Below, in pieces: positions 1 through 8,081 of a stretch of DNA of 64,000 nucleotides. The position numbers were made by a program, and so were the translations under genes. Positions within the stretch are counted from its first letter, which is position 1; each line of letters opens with the position of its first letter. The notes below the pieces were generated by a model, which was not told where the DNA came from, did not search any database, and was given only the letters and a program-made list of their open reading frames with translations. Source of the DNA: Hyphomicrobiales bacterium (lineage in GTDB: Bacteria; Pseudomonadota; Alphaproteobacteria; Rhizobiales; Beijerinckiaceae); the NCBI GenBank assembly GCA_028290405.1, contig JAQGJX010000014.1, positions 1 through 64,000 on the forward strand. Direction: 5' to 3'.

Positions 1-121
1 CCGCGGACACGCCCGCGAAGTCGCCGCCGGGCGTGCAGGCGCCCACGGCGGCGGCGATCACGAGAGCGCAGGCGAGGCGCACAAGCCATTGCGGCGCCAG
101 ACCGCGAGCCACGCCGCTCAT
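1..121 (-). CDS. Putative lipoprotein, N-terminal part only (possible polysaccharide export protein)
   Basis: Only about 40 codons are present; the gene continues past the left edge. The start codon overlaps the stop of the upstream CpsB-like gene as ATGA, which implies translational coupling. The N-terminus has a hydrophobic segment of about 14 residues ending in a lipobox-like V-G-A-C at residues 26-29, followed by T-P-G-G, so a signal-peptidase II lipoprotein is likely. Outer-membrane polysaccharide export proteins of the Wza/KpsD type often lie beside CpsB phosphatases; that identity is inferred from position only, because the diagnostic export domain would lie outside the window. Confidence 0.5.
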   Translation of the reverse strand, partial: MSGVARGLAPQWLVRLACALVIAAAVGACTPGGDFAGVSA

Positions 122-930
122 CGCGGCGCGCCCCAGAACATGCCGGTCAGCTTTTGCAGCAGCGGCTCTCCATCGGAGGCCGCCGCCGGAACGGCCACGG
201 GCGCGGCCAGTTCGTGCGGCGGCAGGTCGGCGATGACGCCGCGCGGGCGCGTCGAGATCATGTTCCACGCCTCCGCCTCGCCGACGCGCCGGGCGAGAAC
301 CGACAGCGCCTCGCGCAACGCAGGCGGACGGCGCGCGACGTCATGCGCGTCAGTGGCGACGATTTGAAACAGGCCTTCATCCAACATTCGCTCGGACCAA
401 TATTGCGCTTTCGAGCCAAAACGGCCCGTGAGGGCGCCAGCCGTCAATTGCATCCAGACGCCCGCCTTCGCGAGATGCTGGATGAGATCGTATTTACGTT
501 CAATCCAGCTCATCCGCTCGGGATGGGTGAAGATGGGCACGTAGCCGGCGGCCATGAGGTTGAAGATCGAGTCCTCGACGCGGGGCGGCAGGATGTGGTG
601 GGGGGTCTCGATGAGCACATAGCGGCTGTCGTTGAGAGTCAGGACCTCGCCGGAGCGCATCTTGCCCACCAGGTCCGGCGCAATGTGCACGTCGGCGCCC
701 ACCATGAGCTGCAAGGCGACGCCTTCGGCGTCGAGCCGCTCCTGAAGCACCGCCACGCGGCGGCGAATGTCGGGACCCGAATTGTCGTAAACGCCAGGCA
801 TGATGTGCGGCGTGCACGCGAGCGCCACGACGCCCTCCTCCACGAACATCCGCGCCATGGCGAGGGAATGCTCTTCGTCGGGCGAGCCGTCGTCAATTCC
901 GGGGAGAAGGTGACAATGTAGGTCGATCAA
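118..930 (-). CDS. CpsB/CapC-type PHP-domain tyrosine-protein phosphatase
   Basis: A 270-residue protein of the manganese-dependent PHP phosphatase family (CpsB/CapC/YwqE), which dephosphorylates tyrosine kinases controlling capsule or exopolysaccharide chain length. Metal-binding signatures are visible: D-L-H-C-H near the N-terminus, T-P-H-I-M-P-G near residue 40, F-T-H-P-E-R near 138 and A-T-D-A-H-D near 195. Length fits the family (about 250-270). The start is TTG at 930; AAGGAG lies 13 bases upstream, somewhat far. It is cytoplasmic, and is the first gene of a minus-strand unit whose next cistron is the lipoprotein at the left edge. Confidence 0.85.
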   Translation of the reverse strand: MIDLHCHLLPGIDDGSPDEEHSLAMARMFVEEGVVALACTPHIMPGVYDNSGPDIRRRVAVLQERLDAEGVALQLMVGADVHIAPDLVGKMRSGEVLTLNDSRYVLIETPHHILPPRVEDSIFNLMAAGYVPIFTHPERMSWIERKYDLIQHLAKAGVWMQLTAGALTGRFGSKAQYWSERMLDEGLFQIVATDAHDVARRPPALREALSVLARRVGEAEAWNMISTRPRGVIADLPPHELAAPVAVPAAASDGEPLLQKLTGMFWGAPR

Positions 931-1264
931 TGCCTTGCCCCGACTCCTTCCGCTGACTGCAGCGGGCTGTGCCTACGCCGCCAAGATCAAGGCGTCAATC
1001 GCCATTGCTAGGACTAAAAACGCCTGCGCCCCAGTGACATTTGCGCGATCACGAATTGCTTATTCGCCGCATGTGCTTGTGAGATTTTTATCTTGGCAAT
1101 GAGCGGGGGTGCGGCGAATGCGCCGCACGTCGGCGCCGTTTCGGCAGGCGCCGCGCGGCCCTTGCGCAATCGCACAATGCCGCTAGCCTGCAGTCCTGCC
1201 CGCACGTCATGATCGCGCGGAGCGCGGCGCGGCCGACCGCCGGAGCCGATCAGGGGGGTGACAC
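931..1264. other. Divergent intergenic region
   Basis: No convincing gene lies between the divergently transcribed CpsB-like and DUF1080 genes, so promoters for both probably lie here. An imperfectly spaced inverted repeat GTGCGGCG (1109-1116) / CGCCGCAC (1121-1128) with loop AATG forms a hairpin but is followed by no T-run. A short minus-strand reading frame (1014-1205) has no ribosome-binding site and no recognisable sequence. Confidence 0.5.
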
Positions 1265-1864
1265 ATGCGTTTCAAGACAATTCGCAGCGCTGCGTTCGTA
1301 GTCGCCTTGGCGGCCCTCGGGTCGGCGCCGGCGGCGGCGCAATCAGGCCCCGGCTGGGTCACGCTGCTCGACAGCACGACCATGGGCGACTGGGACCGGT
1401 TCGGCGAAGCCAACTGGCGGCTCGAAGACGGCGCGGTCGTGGCCGACAAGCTGGCCAGCAAGGGCGCCGCCCATCTGGTGAGCAAGGCGAGCTACAAGGA
1501 TTTCGTGATCCACGTGGAGTTCTGGTCGAGCGACGACGCCAACAGCGGCGTGTTCCTGCGGTGCAGCGACGTGAAGAACATCGGCGACCGCACCTGCTAC
1601 GAGGCGAACATCTTCGACAAGCGCACAGACCCCACCTACGGGACGGGCGCCATCGTCAATTTCGCGGAAGTGAACCCGATGCCCAAGGCGGGCGGCAAGT
1701 GGAACACGTTCGAGATCACCGCCCAGGGGCGCCACATCACGGTCCTGCTCAACGGGCAGAAGACCAGCGAACTCCACAACAACCTGTTCCCCGAAGGTCC
1801 CATCACGCTCCAGTACGGCGCGGGCGTGGTCAAGTTCCGCAAGGTCGCGATCAAACCGCTTTAG
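1265..1864 (+). CDS. Secreted DUF1080 (3-keto-disaccharide hydrolase-like) protein
   Basis: A 199-residue protein with a Sec signal peptide (positively charged start, hydrophobic stretch, cleavage likely after A-A-A at about residue 25). The mature part matches the DUF1080 / concanavalin-like fold seen in putative 3-keto-disaccharide hydrolases: W-V-T-L-L-D-S-T, G-D-W, an N-S-G-V-F-L-R-C core near residue 96, and W-N-T-F-E-I plus V-L-L-N-G-Q near the end. It is likely periplasmic and sugar-binding; substrate unknown. The ATG is preceded by a G-rich Shine-Dalgarno (AGGGGGGTG). It stands alone on the plus strand. Confidence 0.75.
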   Translation: MRFKTIRSAAFVVALAALGSAPAAAQSGPGWVTLLDSTTMGDWDRFGEANWRLEDGAVVADKLASKGAAHLVSKASYKDFVIHVEFWSSDDANSGVFLRCSDVKNIGDRTCYEANIFDKRTDPTYGTGAIVNFAEVNPMPKAGGKWNTFEITAQGRHITVLLNGQKTSELHNNLFPEGPITLQYGAGVVKFRKVAIKPL

Positions 1865-2268
1865 CGAGCGCGCCGGCGCGGCGTAACGGTGGGGGGCGAT
1901 GGGGCAAGAGCGTCGCCGGCCAGTCACTGAGTAGCCGGTGGGAAGCGGCGGCGTGGCAAAAAGTCCCTGCCTCACGCCAGGGCGACGAGCAGTCGCTTCA
2001 CGCATCTAGAGCAGCGAGGCCACTAGCAACGCTGCGAAAGCCGTTAGAATAGCTATCGCCGAGGACCATCTTGCGAACCGCGCGCCGGGACCGCTCCCTA
2101 CATGATCATCTCCGTCTTTTTCATGACACCGGCGCTCCTCCGATTCAAAATCCTTTAGCTTCATGGCTAATCGCTCCCTACTAGCGTTTATTAATATATA
2201 ATTTTGTCCGCTCGTCGGACCGCCGCAAAATCCGCAGACATGTTATTCGCGTCAAAATCTCCACATAT
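1865..2268. other. Intergenic region, partly AT-rich
   Basis: No gene is supported here. The first ~270 bases have local GC content and no convincing frame. From about 2139 to 2273 the sequence is clearly AT-richer than anything nearby (runs such as TTATTAATATATAATTTTG), ending at the terminator of the ribbon-helix-helix gene. The patch may be remnant DNA or regulatory sequence; I cannot tell which. Confidence 0.5.
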
Positions 2269-2290
2269 AAAAAGCCCGGCGCCGGGCGGT
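2269..2290 (-). terminator. Rho-independent terminator of the RHH gene
   Basis: Read on the minus strand, GCCCGGC (2287-2281) pairs with GCCGGGC (2280-2274), followed by T5 (2273-2269). The repeat is a perfect 14-base palindrome, so a small loop must open in its centre. It lies 25 bases beyond the stop of the minus-strand gene at 2316-2540. Confidence 0.65.
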
Positions 2291-2315
2291 CCTGGCGCCG
2301 CGTGCGTTCGCAAAC

Positions 2316-2540
2316 TCACTGCTCGCGTGGCGTGATGGAAGCGCGTCTTGTGAGATTCCGGGATCGAATGTAGCCGGTGGCCTCAAGATAATCCTTCAAT
2401 AACTTCTGGATTAAAGAGGTAAGCGTGCGGCTGTCGTCCTGAGCCGCCTGTTCTGCTGCTTCTTTCAGGGACGGCGCCAAACGCAGGTTCACGGCGGCTG
2501 ATTTTTGCTCATGCAGAGGTGGATGAATCTGATCGGACAA
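2316..2540 (-). CDS. Orphan ribbon-helix-helix DNA-binding protein
   Basis: A 74-residue protein with the pattern of Arc/CopG ribbon-helix-helix proteins: a short strand V-N-L-R-L (residues 17-21), helix A S-L-K-E-A-A-E-Q-A-A, then T-L-T-S-L-I-Q-K-L-L-K-D-Y-L as helix B, followed by a basic tail. Such proteins are dimeric repressors, often antitoxins. The start is TTG at 2540, supported by GAGGAA five bases upstream. No toxin-like partner lies next to it, and it sits in an AT-richer patch with its own terminator, suggesting a stand-alone regulator or an acquired remnant. Confidence 0.65.
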   Translation of the reverse strand: MSDQIHPPLHEQKSAAVNLRLAPSLKEAAEQAAQDDSRTLTSLIQKLLKDYLEATGYIRSRNLTRRASITPREQ

Positions 2541-2821
2541 TCTGCTTCCTCAGGAATCACGAAAACGTGATCAGGTTGAGCCGCATCGCAGTCCCGCGCC
2601 ATTAGGCCAGATGGCCTAGACCGCCTCGGCGTAACCTCCGTCATCCGCAAAGCGGCACAACGATGGTGGCGTGGCTCGACTGCGAAACAGCCCCCACATC
2701 GTTGGGATGCGCGGGCCGATCCAAGCGCCGTCGTGCCGGCCGTGAACATGCCGGCGCAAAGCTGCGACCCTGCGTTTCGCGCAAGGCCTCCCAATCTGCT
2801 CGAGAACAATCGCTGGGTGGG

Positions 2822-2897
2822 TGGTGGGCGGTGACGGGCTCGAACCGCCGACCCTCTCGGTGTAAACGAGATGCTCTACCAACTGAGCTAACCGCCC
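2822..2897 (-). tRNA. tRNA-Val (anticodon UAC)
   Basis: A 76-base cloverleaf reads on the minus strand. The acceptor stem GGGCGGT pairs with ACCGCCC; discriminator A and CCA are encoded. The D-arm contains AGCTCAGTTGGTAGAGC, the anticodon stem-loop is TCTCG-TTTACAC-CGAGA with anticodon TAC (valine GUA codons), the variable loop is short, and the T-arm GGCGG-TTCGAGC-CCGTC contains the invariant TTCGA core. No mobile element is attached to its 3-prime end. Confidence 0.97.
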
Positions 2898-3086
2898 AGG
2901 TCCGCACGGCGGGCCTGATGGAGTGGCGCTGTCGCGCGCGTGCGCAGGACGCCTCGTCCGCTGGCCCGTGGATAAACGTTCGGCGCGCGCCCGGCAAGGG
3001 CCGCGGCATCCCCCGCCGCCGCGGGCGGGCAGCGTCGGCTTGACGATGCGCGCGGGTTGGTTGAAAGCTGCGGCTCAGGAGGGCCA

Positions 3087-3413
3087 ATGCGTTCAGCTTT
3101 CACGATAATCACCCTGCTCGCCTGCCTTGGGGGCGCGCACGCGCAGGGCGTCACGATCTTCGGCGGGCAGACCGATTGCGCCACGTGGACCCGGGACGTG
3201 GGCGCGCGGGGCCCTGCGTCCGAATGGGTGTTCGGGTTTTTGAGCGGCTACAACGCGGCGCTCGCGGGCTCCAAGAACGTGCTCGAGCCCTACTCCACCG
3301 AAACGCTGACCAAGGGCATCGACAAGTTCTGCGCCCAGTTTCCCAATGAGCGCATCGCCACCGGCGCGGTGCAGCTTGCCCTTGAGGTCAAGCGGCGGGC
3401 GGGCCTGCGCTAA
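3087..3413 (+). CDS. Small secreted protein of unknown function
   Basis: A 108-residue protein with a Sec signal peptide (M-R-S-A-F, hydrophobic core, cleavage after A-H-A near residue 19). The mature domain of about 88 residues has a D-C and an F-C cysteine about 60 residues apart that could form one disulfide, and a W-V-F-G-F-L-S-G-Y-N segment resembling small periplasmic HdeA/Rap1a-like folds; I do not assign a family. The start at 3087 is chosen over an upstream in-frame one because AGGAGGG lies four bases before it and the signal peptide begins there. Confidence 0.7.
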   Translation: MRSAFTIITLLACLGGAHAQGVTIFGGQTDCATWTRDVGARGPASEWVFGFLSGYNAALAGSKNVLEPYSTETLTKGIDKFCAQFPNERIATGAVQLALEVKRRAGLR

Positions 3414-3419
3414 AACGCC

Positions 3420-4424
3420 TCAGGCGGCGGCGTCGGCGTCCTCGCCGGCGGGCCGGCGCACATGAGCCAGCGCCTCGCGCAGCACGCTCAGGCCAGCGCC
3501 GCGCTTCACGGATTCCATCGCCAGGTGACGGCGCCACAGACGCGCGCCCGGCCATCCGGCGAACAGGCCCAGCATGTGGCGCGTCATGTCCGCCAGGCGG
3601 GCGCCCTCCTCCAGCCGCGCCGCCACATAGGGCTCGTAGGCCTGCACGAGTTCGAACTGGTCCGCCACCGGAGGCGCCTGGCCGAACAGCACGGGATCGA
3701 CCTCCAGCAGCAGCCCGGGCGTGTGATAGGCGGCGCGCCCGACCATCACGCCGTCCACGTGCTGCAATTGCGCCTGCGCGGCGGCCATGTCGCCGATCCC
3801 GCCGTTGATCGCGACCGGCGTGCCCGGAAAGGCGCGCTTGAGTTCGTGCACCAGCGGGTAGTCGAGCGGGGGAACGTCCCGGTTCTCCTTGGGGCTCAGG
3901 CCCTGGAGCCAAGCCTTGCGGGCGTGCACCACCAGCGCGTCCGCGCCCGCGTCCACGCACGAGGCCGCCATGGCCCACAGCGCCTCGCGGGGGTCCTGGT
4001 CGTCCACGCCGATGCGGCACTTCACCGTGACGGGAATGTCCACCACGGCCTTCATGGCGGCGACGCCTTCCGCCACCAGCGCGGGCTGGCGCATGAGGCA
4101 GGCGCCGAACGCGCCGTTCTGCACGCGGTCGGAGGGGCAGCCGCAATTCAGGTTGATCTCGTCGTAGCCGTAGTCCGCGCCGATGCGCGCGCATTGGGCC
4201 AGGGCCGCAGGGTCGCTGCCGCCCAGTTGCAGCGCGACCGGATGCTCGCCCGCGTCAAATCCCAGGAGCCGCTCGCGGGGCCCGAAAATGATCGCGCCTG
4301 TCGTCACCATCTCGGTGTAGAGCCGGGCGCGGCGCGACATAAGGCGGTGGAGAGACCGGCAGTGCCGGTCGGTCCAGTCCATCATGGGCGCCACGGAGAA
4401 CGCGAAGCCGTCGAGCTGAGTCAT
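3420..4424 (-). CDS. dusA: tRNA-dihydrouridine(20/20a) synthase DusA
   Basis: A flavin enzyme of 334 residues that reduces uridine 20/20a in the tRNA D-loop with NADPH. It shows the FMN TIM-barrel start V-A-P-M-M-D-W-T-D-R-H (residues 11-21), the N-L-N-C-G-C-P-S motif with catalytic Cys96, V-K-C-R-I-G-V near 140, and I-N-G-G-I and V-M-V-G-R-A phosphate-binding motifs. Length matches DusA (about 330). Several in-frame upstream starts exist, but the family begins at the M-T-Q-L-D start chosen here. It follows rsgA on the same strand after a 106-base gap. Confidence 0.93.
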   Translation of the reverse strand: MTQLDGFAFSVAPMMDWTDRHCRSLHRLMSRRARLYTEMVTTGAIIFGPRERLLGFDAGEHPVALQLGGSDPAALAQCARIGADYGYDEINLNCGCPSDRVQNGAFGACLMRQPALVAEGVAAMKAVVDIPVTVKCRIGVDDQDPREALWAMAASCVDAGADALVVHARKAWLQGLSPKENRDVPPLDYPLVHELKRAFPGTPVAINGGIGDMAAAQAQLQHVDGVMVGRAAYHTPGLLLEVDPVLFGQAPPVADQFELVQAYEPYVAARLEEGARLADMTRHMLGLFAGWPGARLWRRHLAMESVKRGAGLSVLREALAHVRRPAGEDADAAA

Positions 4425-4530
4425 CGAAAAGTCCGCACCAGGCGCCTGTCGCCGAGACGCCCAGCTTGCGGGGCGATCGTCCGGCCTGTTTAACGGCGCG
4501 CCCGCCTGTTTGCAAAGGCGCGCCCGGGCG

Positions 4531-5580
4531 TCACCGCTTCTTGTTGCCGCGCGGGCCGGAGGGGACGGTCGTGTTGTGGCGGTTCTCGTCGGACAGCTTG
4601 CGCCAGCGGGCGAGCCGTTCTCCGTCCATCGCGCCGCTGGCGACTGCGGCCTGAACGGCGCAGCCGGGCTCGTGCGCGTGGGTGCAGTCGCTGAAGCGGC
4701 ACTGCGGCGCGAGCTCGGTGATCTCCGAGTAGAGCGTCTCGATTCCGTAGGCGGAATCGCCGACGTGGAGACTGCGCATTCCGGGCGTATCAATGATCCA
4801 GCCGCCGCCCGCGATCGCGTGCAGGGACCGGGAGGTCGTGGTGTGGCGGCCCTTGGAATCGTGTTCGCGGACGCCGCCGGTCTCCTGCGGGACGTCCTGC
4901 CCCGCGCCTGCGAGCGTGTTCACAAGAGTGGATTTGCCCACGCCCGACGAGCCGACCAGCGCCACTGTCTTGCCAGCGCCGCACCAGGGCGACAGAACCT
5001 CCGCCGCGCTCACGGAGCGCGGGTTCAGAGTGAGGACGACGAGATCGCGCTGAAGGGCCGCCGCGTCCCGCTGGTATGCGCCCGGGTCGGCCGCCGTGTC
5101 GGCCTTGGTCAGCAGGATGACCGGGTCCACGCCGGATTCGTTGGCCAGCACGAGATAGCGCTCCAGCCGTGCGGCGTTGAAGTCGGCGTTGCAGGATGTG
5201 ACGATGAAAAGCGTGTCGACGTTGGAGCCGGCGAGCTGCGGCTGCCGGCCGCCTTCCGTATGACGCTGCAGCACGGTCCGGCGCGCGAGGCGGCGTTGCA
5301 GCATGTGGGTCGCCGGATCCACAAGCGCCCAGTCCCCCACGGCGAACTGCCCCGTGTCCGTATGGGGCGCCAGCATGAGCCGGACGGACCCTGCGCTCGA
5401 AACAGCGGACATGCGCGACCGGTGGACGGTGGCGATGCGCATGGGAACGAGCGCGGCCTCTTCGGGCTGCACCTGCTCGCTGAAAAAATCAGACCAGCCC
5501 AACGACGCCAGCGACAAATCGCGGGCGTCGACAGGGCGATCGGACACGAGCGCATCAGGGGGTCGGAGCGTCGAAGTCAT
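4531..5580 (-). CDS. rsgA: Ribosome small-subunit GTPase RsgA
   Basis: A circularly permuted GTPase of 349 residues that acts in late 30S maturation. An N-terminal OB-fold region is followed by G4 L-L-T-K-A-D (156-161), then P-loop G-S-S-G-V-G-K-S-T (210-218) and D-T-P-G (264-267), the permuted order typical of RsgA/YjeQ. A C-terminal zinc site is visible as C294, C299, H301 and C307. The basic end (R-G-N-K-K-R) fits rRNA contact. It is preceded by the TIGR02300 gene and followed by dusA, probably one transcript. Confidence 0.95.
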   Translation of the reverse strand: MTSTLRPPDALVSDRPVDARDLSLASLGWSDFFSEQVQPEEAALVPMRIATVHRSRMSAVSSAGSVRLMLAPHTDTGQFAVGDWALVDPATHMLQRRLARRTVLQRHTEGGRQPQLAGSNVDTLFIVTSCNADFNAARLERYLVLANESGVDPVILLTKADTAADPGAYQRDAAALQRDLVVLTLNPRSVSAAEVLSPWCGAGKTVALVGSSGVGKSTLVNTLAGAGQDVPQETGGVREHDSKGRHTTTSRSLHAIAGGGWIIDTPGMRSLHVGDSAYGIETLYSEITELAPQCRFSDCTHAHEPGCAVQAAVASGAMDGERLARWRKLSDENRHNTTVPSGPRGNKKR

Positions 5581-5618
5581 GGAGGGCGGCGTCCTTGGCG
5601 GGCGTGCGGAAGCGCGCC

Positions 5619-5933
5619 TCAGGAAAGCGGATCGGGGGCGGCGTCTTTTTCGTCCTCGTCCTCGTCAGCCGCCAGAACGCCGACCTCGTCCTCGTCGTCC
5701 GCCTCCGGCAGGTCGTCGGCCGATCCGGCCTGAACGGGCTCGACGGGAACCGGCGCGAAGGTGTCGGGCGTTCTGAAGGCGCGGGTGGGCCTGGGCGGCG
5801 GCGGAGGCGGCGGCAGGAAGATCGTCTTGCAGGTGGGGCACGTGATGGGATCGCGGGCCAGATCGTAGAAGCGCGCGTTGCAGCCGGCGCAAAGGCGCTT
5901 CACGCCAAGCTCGGGTTTCGTCTTCACGGACAT
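5619..5933 (-). CDS. TIGR02300 (FYDLN acid) family protein
   Basis: A 104-residue protein with a zinc-ribbon-like N-terminus (C-A-G-C ... C-P-T-C, residues 15-35) that contains the naming motif F-Y-D-L. Then come a polyproline run of seven (39-45), and a strongly acidic C-terminal half rich in D and E. The family is restricted, as far as I recall, to alphaproteobacteria, and its function is unknown. The gap to rsgA is 38 bases, so cotranscription is likely. Confidence 0.9.
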   Translation of the reverse strand: MSVKTKPELGVKRLCAGCNARFYDLARDPITCPTCKTIFLPPPPPPPRPTRAFRTPDTFAPVPVEPVQAGSADDLPEADDEDEVGVLAADEDEDEKDAAPDPLS

Positions 5934-6268
5934 GTCAATCGCCTAAAACAAGAGGGAGAATATTGTTTGCATACAGCCGCTTCATATCTGCGTAAGTCAA
6001 GCGCGGCCGGGAAATTCGCCCGTCTCGATCGTCCCCAGTCTTGCGAGGCCGCGGCCCAATATCACGTCCGCGGTCCTGCAATTTTCATCAATCCGCCGGA
6101 CTGGTCGCCGGCGGGATTTTCTTTGCCTCCATGCCGTCGCGGCGTTCCCAATATTTGCGTTTTACGATGGCGGCGTCCGCGTGGTCGCGCGCGCGCGACG
6201 GCGTGAGGCGAGCCGCCCACTTGCCTCCCCGGCCGCCTTGGCGGACAAACGCCGGAACGGAGAAAGCC
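5934..6268. other. Divergent intergenic region
   Basis: The space between the TIGR02300 gene (minus) and mtnP (plus) should hold both promoters. On the minus strand a TTGACT element is followed 18 bases later by CTGTAT, a weak promoter match. A minus-strand frame of 67 codons (6088-6291) overlaps the mtnP start and is not supported by a ribosome-binding site. Nothing else is recognisable. Confidence 0.4.
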
Positions 6269-7147
6269 ATGACCAAGGCAGTGATCGGCATTATCGGCGG
6301 CTCGGGCGTCTATGACCTGCCCGGCCTTGAGGACTTGCGCGAAGAGCGCGTGGACACGCCGTGGGGCGCGCCGTCGGACGCGCTGCGGTTCGGGCGCATC
6401 GGCGGGACGGACGCCGTGTTCCTGCCGCGCCATGGGCGCGGGCACGTCTACTCCCCGTCGGGCATCAACTATCGGGCGAACATCCACGCGCTGAAGAGCG
6501 TCGGGGTGACGGACCTCGTGTCGGTCTCGGCCTGCGGCTCGTTCAAGCCGGACCTGTATCCGGGCCTGTTCGTGCTGGCGGACCAGTTCGTGGACCGCAC
6601 CTTTGGCCGCGAGTCCTCGTTCTTCGGCAACGGCTGCGTGGCGCACGTGTCCATGGCCCACCCGGTCGCGCCGCTCCTCCAGCAGCGCATCGAGGCGGCG
6701 GCGAGCGCCGAGGGCATCGATTGCCGCCGCAATGGAACCTACGTGTGCATGGAAGGGCCGCAGTTCTCGTCCTACGCCGAATCCCTCACCTACAAGGGGC
6801 TCGGCTACGACGTGATCGGCATGACGGCGATGCCGGAGGCGAAACTGGCCCGCGAGGCCGAGATCTCCTACGCCATCGTCGCCATGGTCACCGATTACGA
6901 CTGCTGGCACCCGGAGCACGCGGCCGTGGAGGTGGAGTCCGTGCTGAAGGTGGTGCACGAAAACGCCGCCAGGGCTGCGCGCCTGCTGGCGCGGCTCCTG
7001 AAGGATTTTCCCGCCGAGCACGAGCCCTGCCCCATCGGGTCGGACCGCGCGCTCGACACGGCGCTCATCACGGCCCCTGGCGCGCGCGACCCCGCCCTGC
7101 TGCGCAAGCTCGACGTCCTCATGGGGCGGGTCAACAGCGCCCGGTGA
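6269..7147 (+). CDS. mtnP: S-methyl-5'-thioadenosine phosphorylase
   Basis: A 292-residue enzyme that cleaves methylthioadenosine with phosphate to adenine and methylthioribose-1-phosphate. Motifs of the trimeric purine phosphorylase family are clear: I-I-G-G-S-G-V-Y near the start, L-P-R-H-G-R-G-H near 50, S-A-C-G-S-F near 89, C-M-E-G-P-Q-F-S-S near 160 and I-G-M-T-A-M-P-E-A near 184. The start is ATG 6269 with GGAG eight bases upstream; a longer reading frame upstream lacks family similarity. Its product adenine is the substrate of apt, two genes away. Confidence 0.95.
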   Translation: MTKAVIGIIGGSGVYDLPGLEDLREERVDTPWGAPSDALRFGRIGGTDAVFLPRHGRGHVYSPSGINYRANIHALKSVGVTDLVSVSACGSFKPDLYPGLFVLADQFVDRTFGRESSFFGNGCVAHVSMAHPVAPLLQQRIEAAASAEGIDCRRNGTYVCMEGPQFSSYAESLTYKGLGYDVIGMTAMPEAKLAREAEISYAIVAMVTDYDCWHPEHAAVEVESVLKVVHENAARAARLLARLLKDFPAEHEPCPIGSDRALDTALITAPGARDPALLRKLDVLMGRVNSAR

Positions 7148-7157
7148 CGGGTCCGCG

Positions 7158-7367
7158 TCAGAGGGTGTGCATGCCCATGCCCCACCAGTTGAAGCCGCCG
7201 ATCCCGAAGATCGCGCGAACCAGAAGGCCGATGAGCATGAGCACCAGGGCGACGATGATGGCCGCCGGAATGGCCGCCAGCGACGCCTTCACGAAGAAGG
7301 CGACGAGGCGGAAGAAGCTGATGTCGATATCGACCACAGTCACACGATTGTTGGGCGCTGTTTCCAT
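7158..7367 (-). CDS. Small inner-membrane protein of unknown function
   Basis: A 69-residue protein with a soluble start, an F-F-R-L-V-A-F-F-V-K amphipathic segment and one long hydrophobic helix (about residues 30-53, rich in A, I, V, L), then a short glycine/tryptophan tail. GAGGA precedes the ATG by seven bases, which supports expression. It lies between mtnP and apt but on the opposite strand. No family recognised. Confidence 0.6.
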   Translation of the reverse strand: METAPNNRVTVVDIDISFFRLVAFFVKASLAAIPAAIIVALVLMLIGLLVRAIFGIGGFNWWGMGMHTL

Positions 7368-7497
7368 GATCCGTCCTCACATTTTGCGCGGCGCGGCCTG
7401 ACCGGCGGCAGGTTCGCCGCGCCACACGCCTTGGCTTTGCGCCGCGCCGCCTTCACACTGCACCCTAATCTTCTCCCCCTCCGAACGCGAGCGCCCC

Positions 7498-8037
7498 ATG
7501 AACCTCGACAGTCCGCTGAAAGATTCGATCCGCACGATCCCCGATTATCCCAAGCCTGGGATCATGTTCCGCGACATCACCACGCTGCTGGGCTCGCCGC
7601 GCGCGTTCCGCCGCGCCGTGGACGAGCTTGTGCAGCCATGGGCGGGCACCAAGATCGACAAGGTGGCGGGCGTGGAGGCGCGCGGGTTCATTCTGGGGGG
7701 CGCGGTGGCGCATCAATTGTCGGCGGGCTTCGTGCCCATCCGCAAGAAGGGCAAGCTGCCGCACACGACGGTGTCCATCGCCTATTCGCTGGAATATGGC
7801 GTCGATGAAATGGAGATGCACAGCGACGCCGTGGCGCCCGGGGAGCGCGTGATCCTGATCGACGATCTCATCGCGACGGGCGGCACCGCGGAAGGCGCGG
7901 TGAAGATGCTGAAGTCCATCGGCGCGGAGGTGGTGGCCGCCTGCTTCGTCATCGACCTGCCGGCGCTGGGAGGCGCCAAGACGATCGAGGCGCTGGGCGT
8001 GCCGGTGCGCACCCTGATGGCGTTCGACGGCCACTGA
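7498..8037 (+). CDS. apt: Adenine phosphoribosyltransferase
   Basis: A 179-residue cytoplasmic enzyme that converts adenine and PRPP to AMP. It has the family N-terminus [15 protein letters not shown] (14-28), V-E-A-R-G-F-I-L-G near 58, R-K-K-G-K-L-P near 82, and the PRPP-binding loop [14 protein letters not shown] near 118. Length is typical. Together with mtnP it forms a two-step salvage route for adenine released by polyamine or AHL metabolism. Confidence 0.97.
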   Translation: MNLDSPLKDSIRTIPDYPKPGIMFRDITTLLGSPRAFRRAVDELVQPWAGTKIDKVAGVEARGFILGGAVAHQLSAGFVPIRKKGKLPHTTVSIAYSLEYGVDEMEMHSDAVAPGERVILIDDLIATGGTAEGAVKMLKSIGAEVVAACFVIDLPALGGAKTIEALGVPVRTLMAFDGH

Positions 8038-8081
8038 CGGTCTCACGCCGGAACGACAAAGCGCCCTGCGCACGACGCCGT

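Noticed and set aside
1014-1205. Possible small minus-strand gene upstream of the DUF1080 gene
   Set aside because: No ribosome-binding site, no hydrophobic or domain pattern, and it lies where divergent promoters are expected.
6088-6291. Possible 67-codon minus-strand gene between the TIGR02300 gene and mtnP
   Set aside because: It overlaps the mtnP start and ribosome-binding site and has no site of its own; the K-R-K-Y-W-E-R-R stretch is suggestive but not enough.
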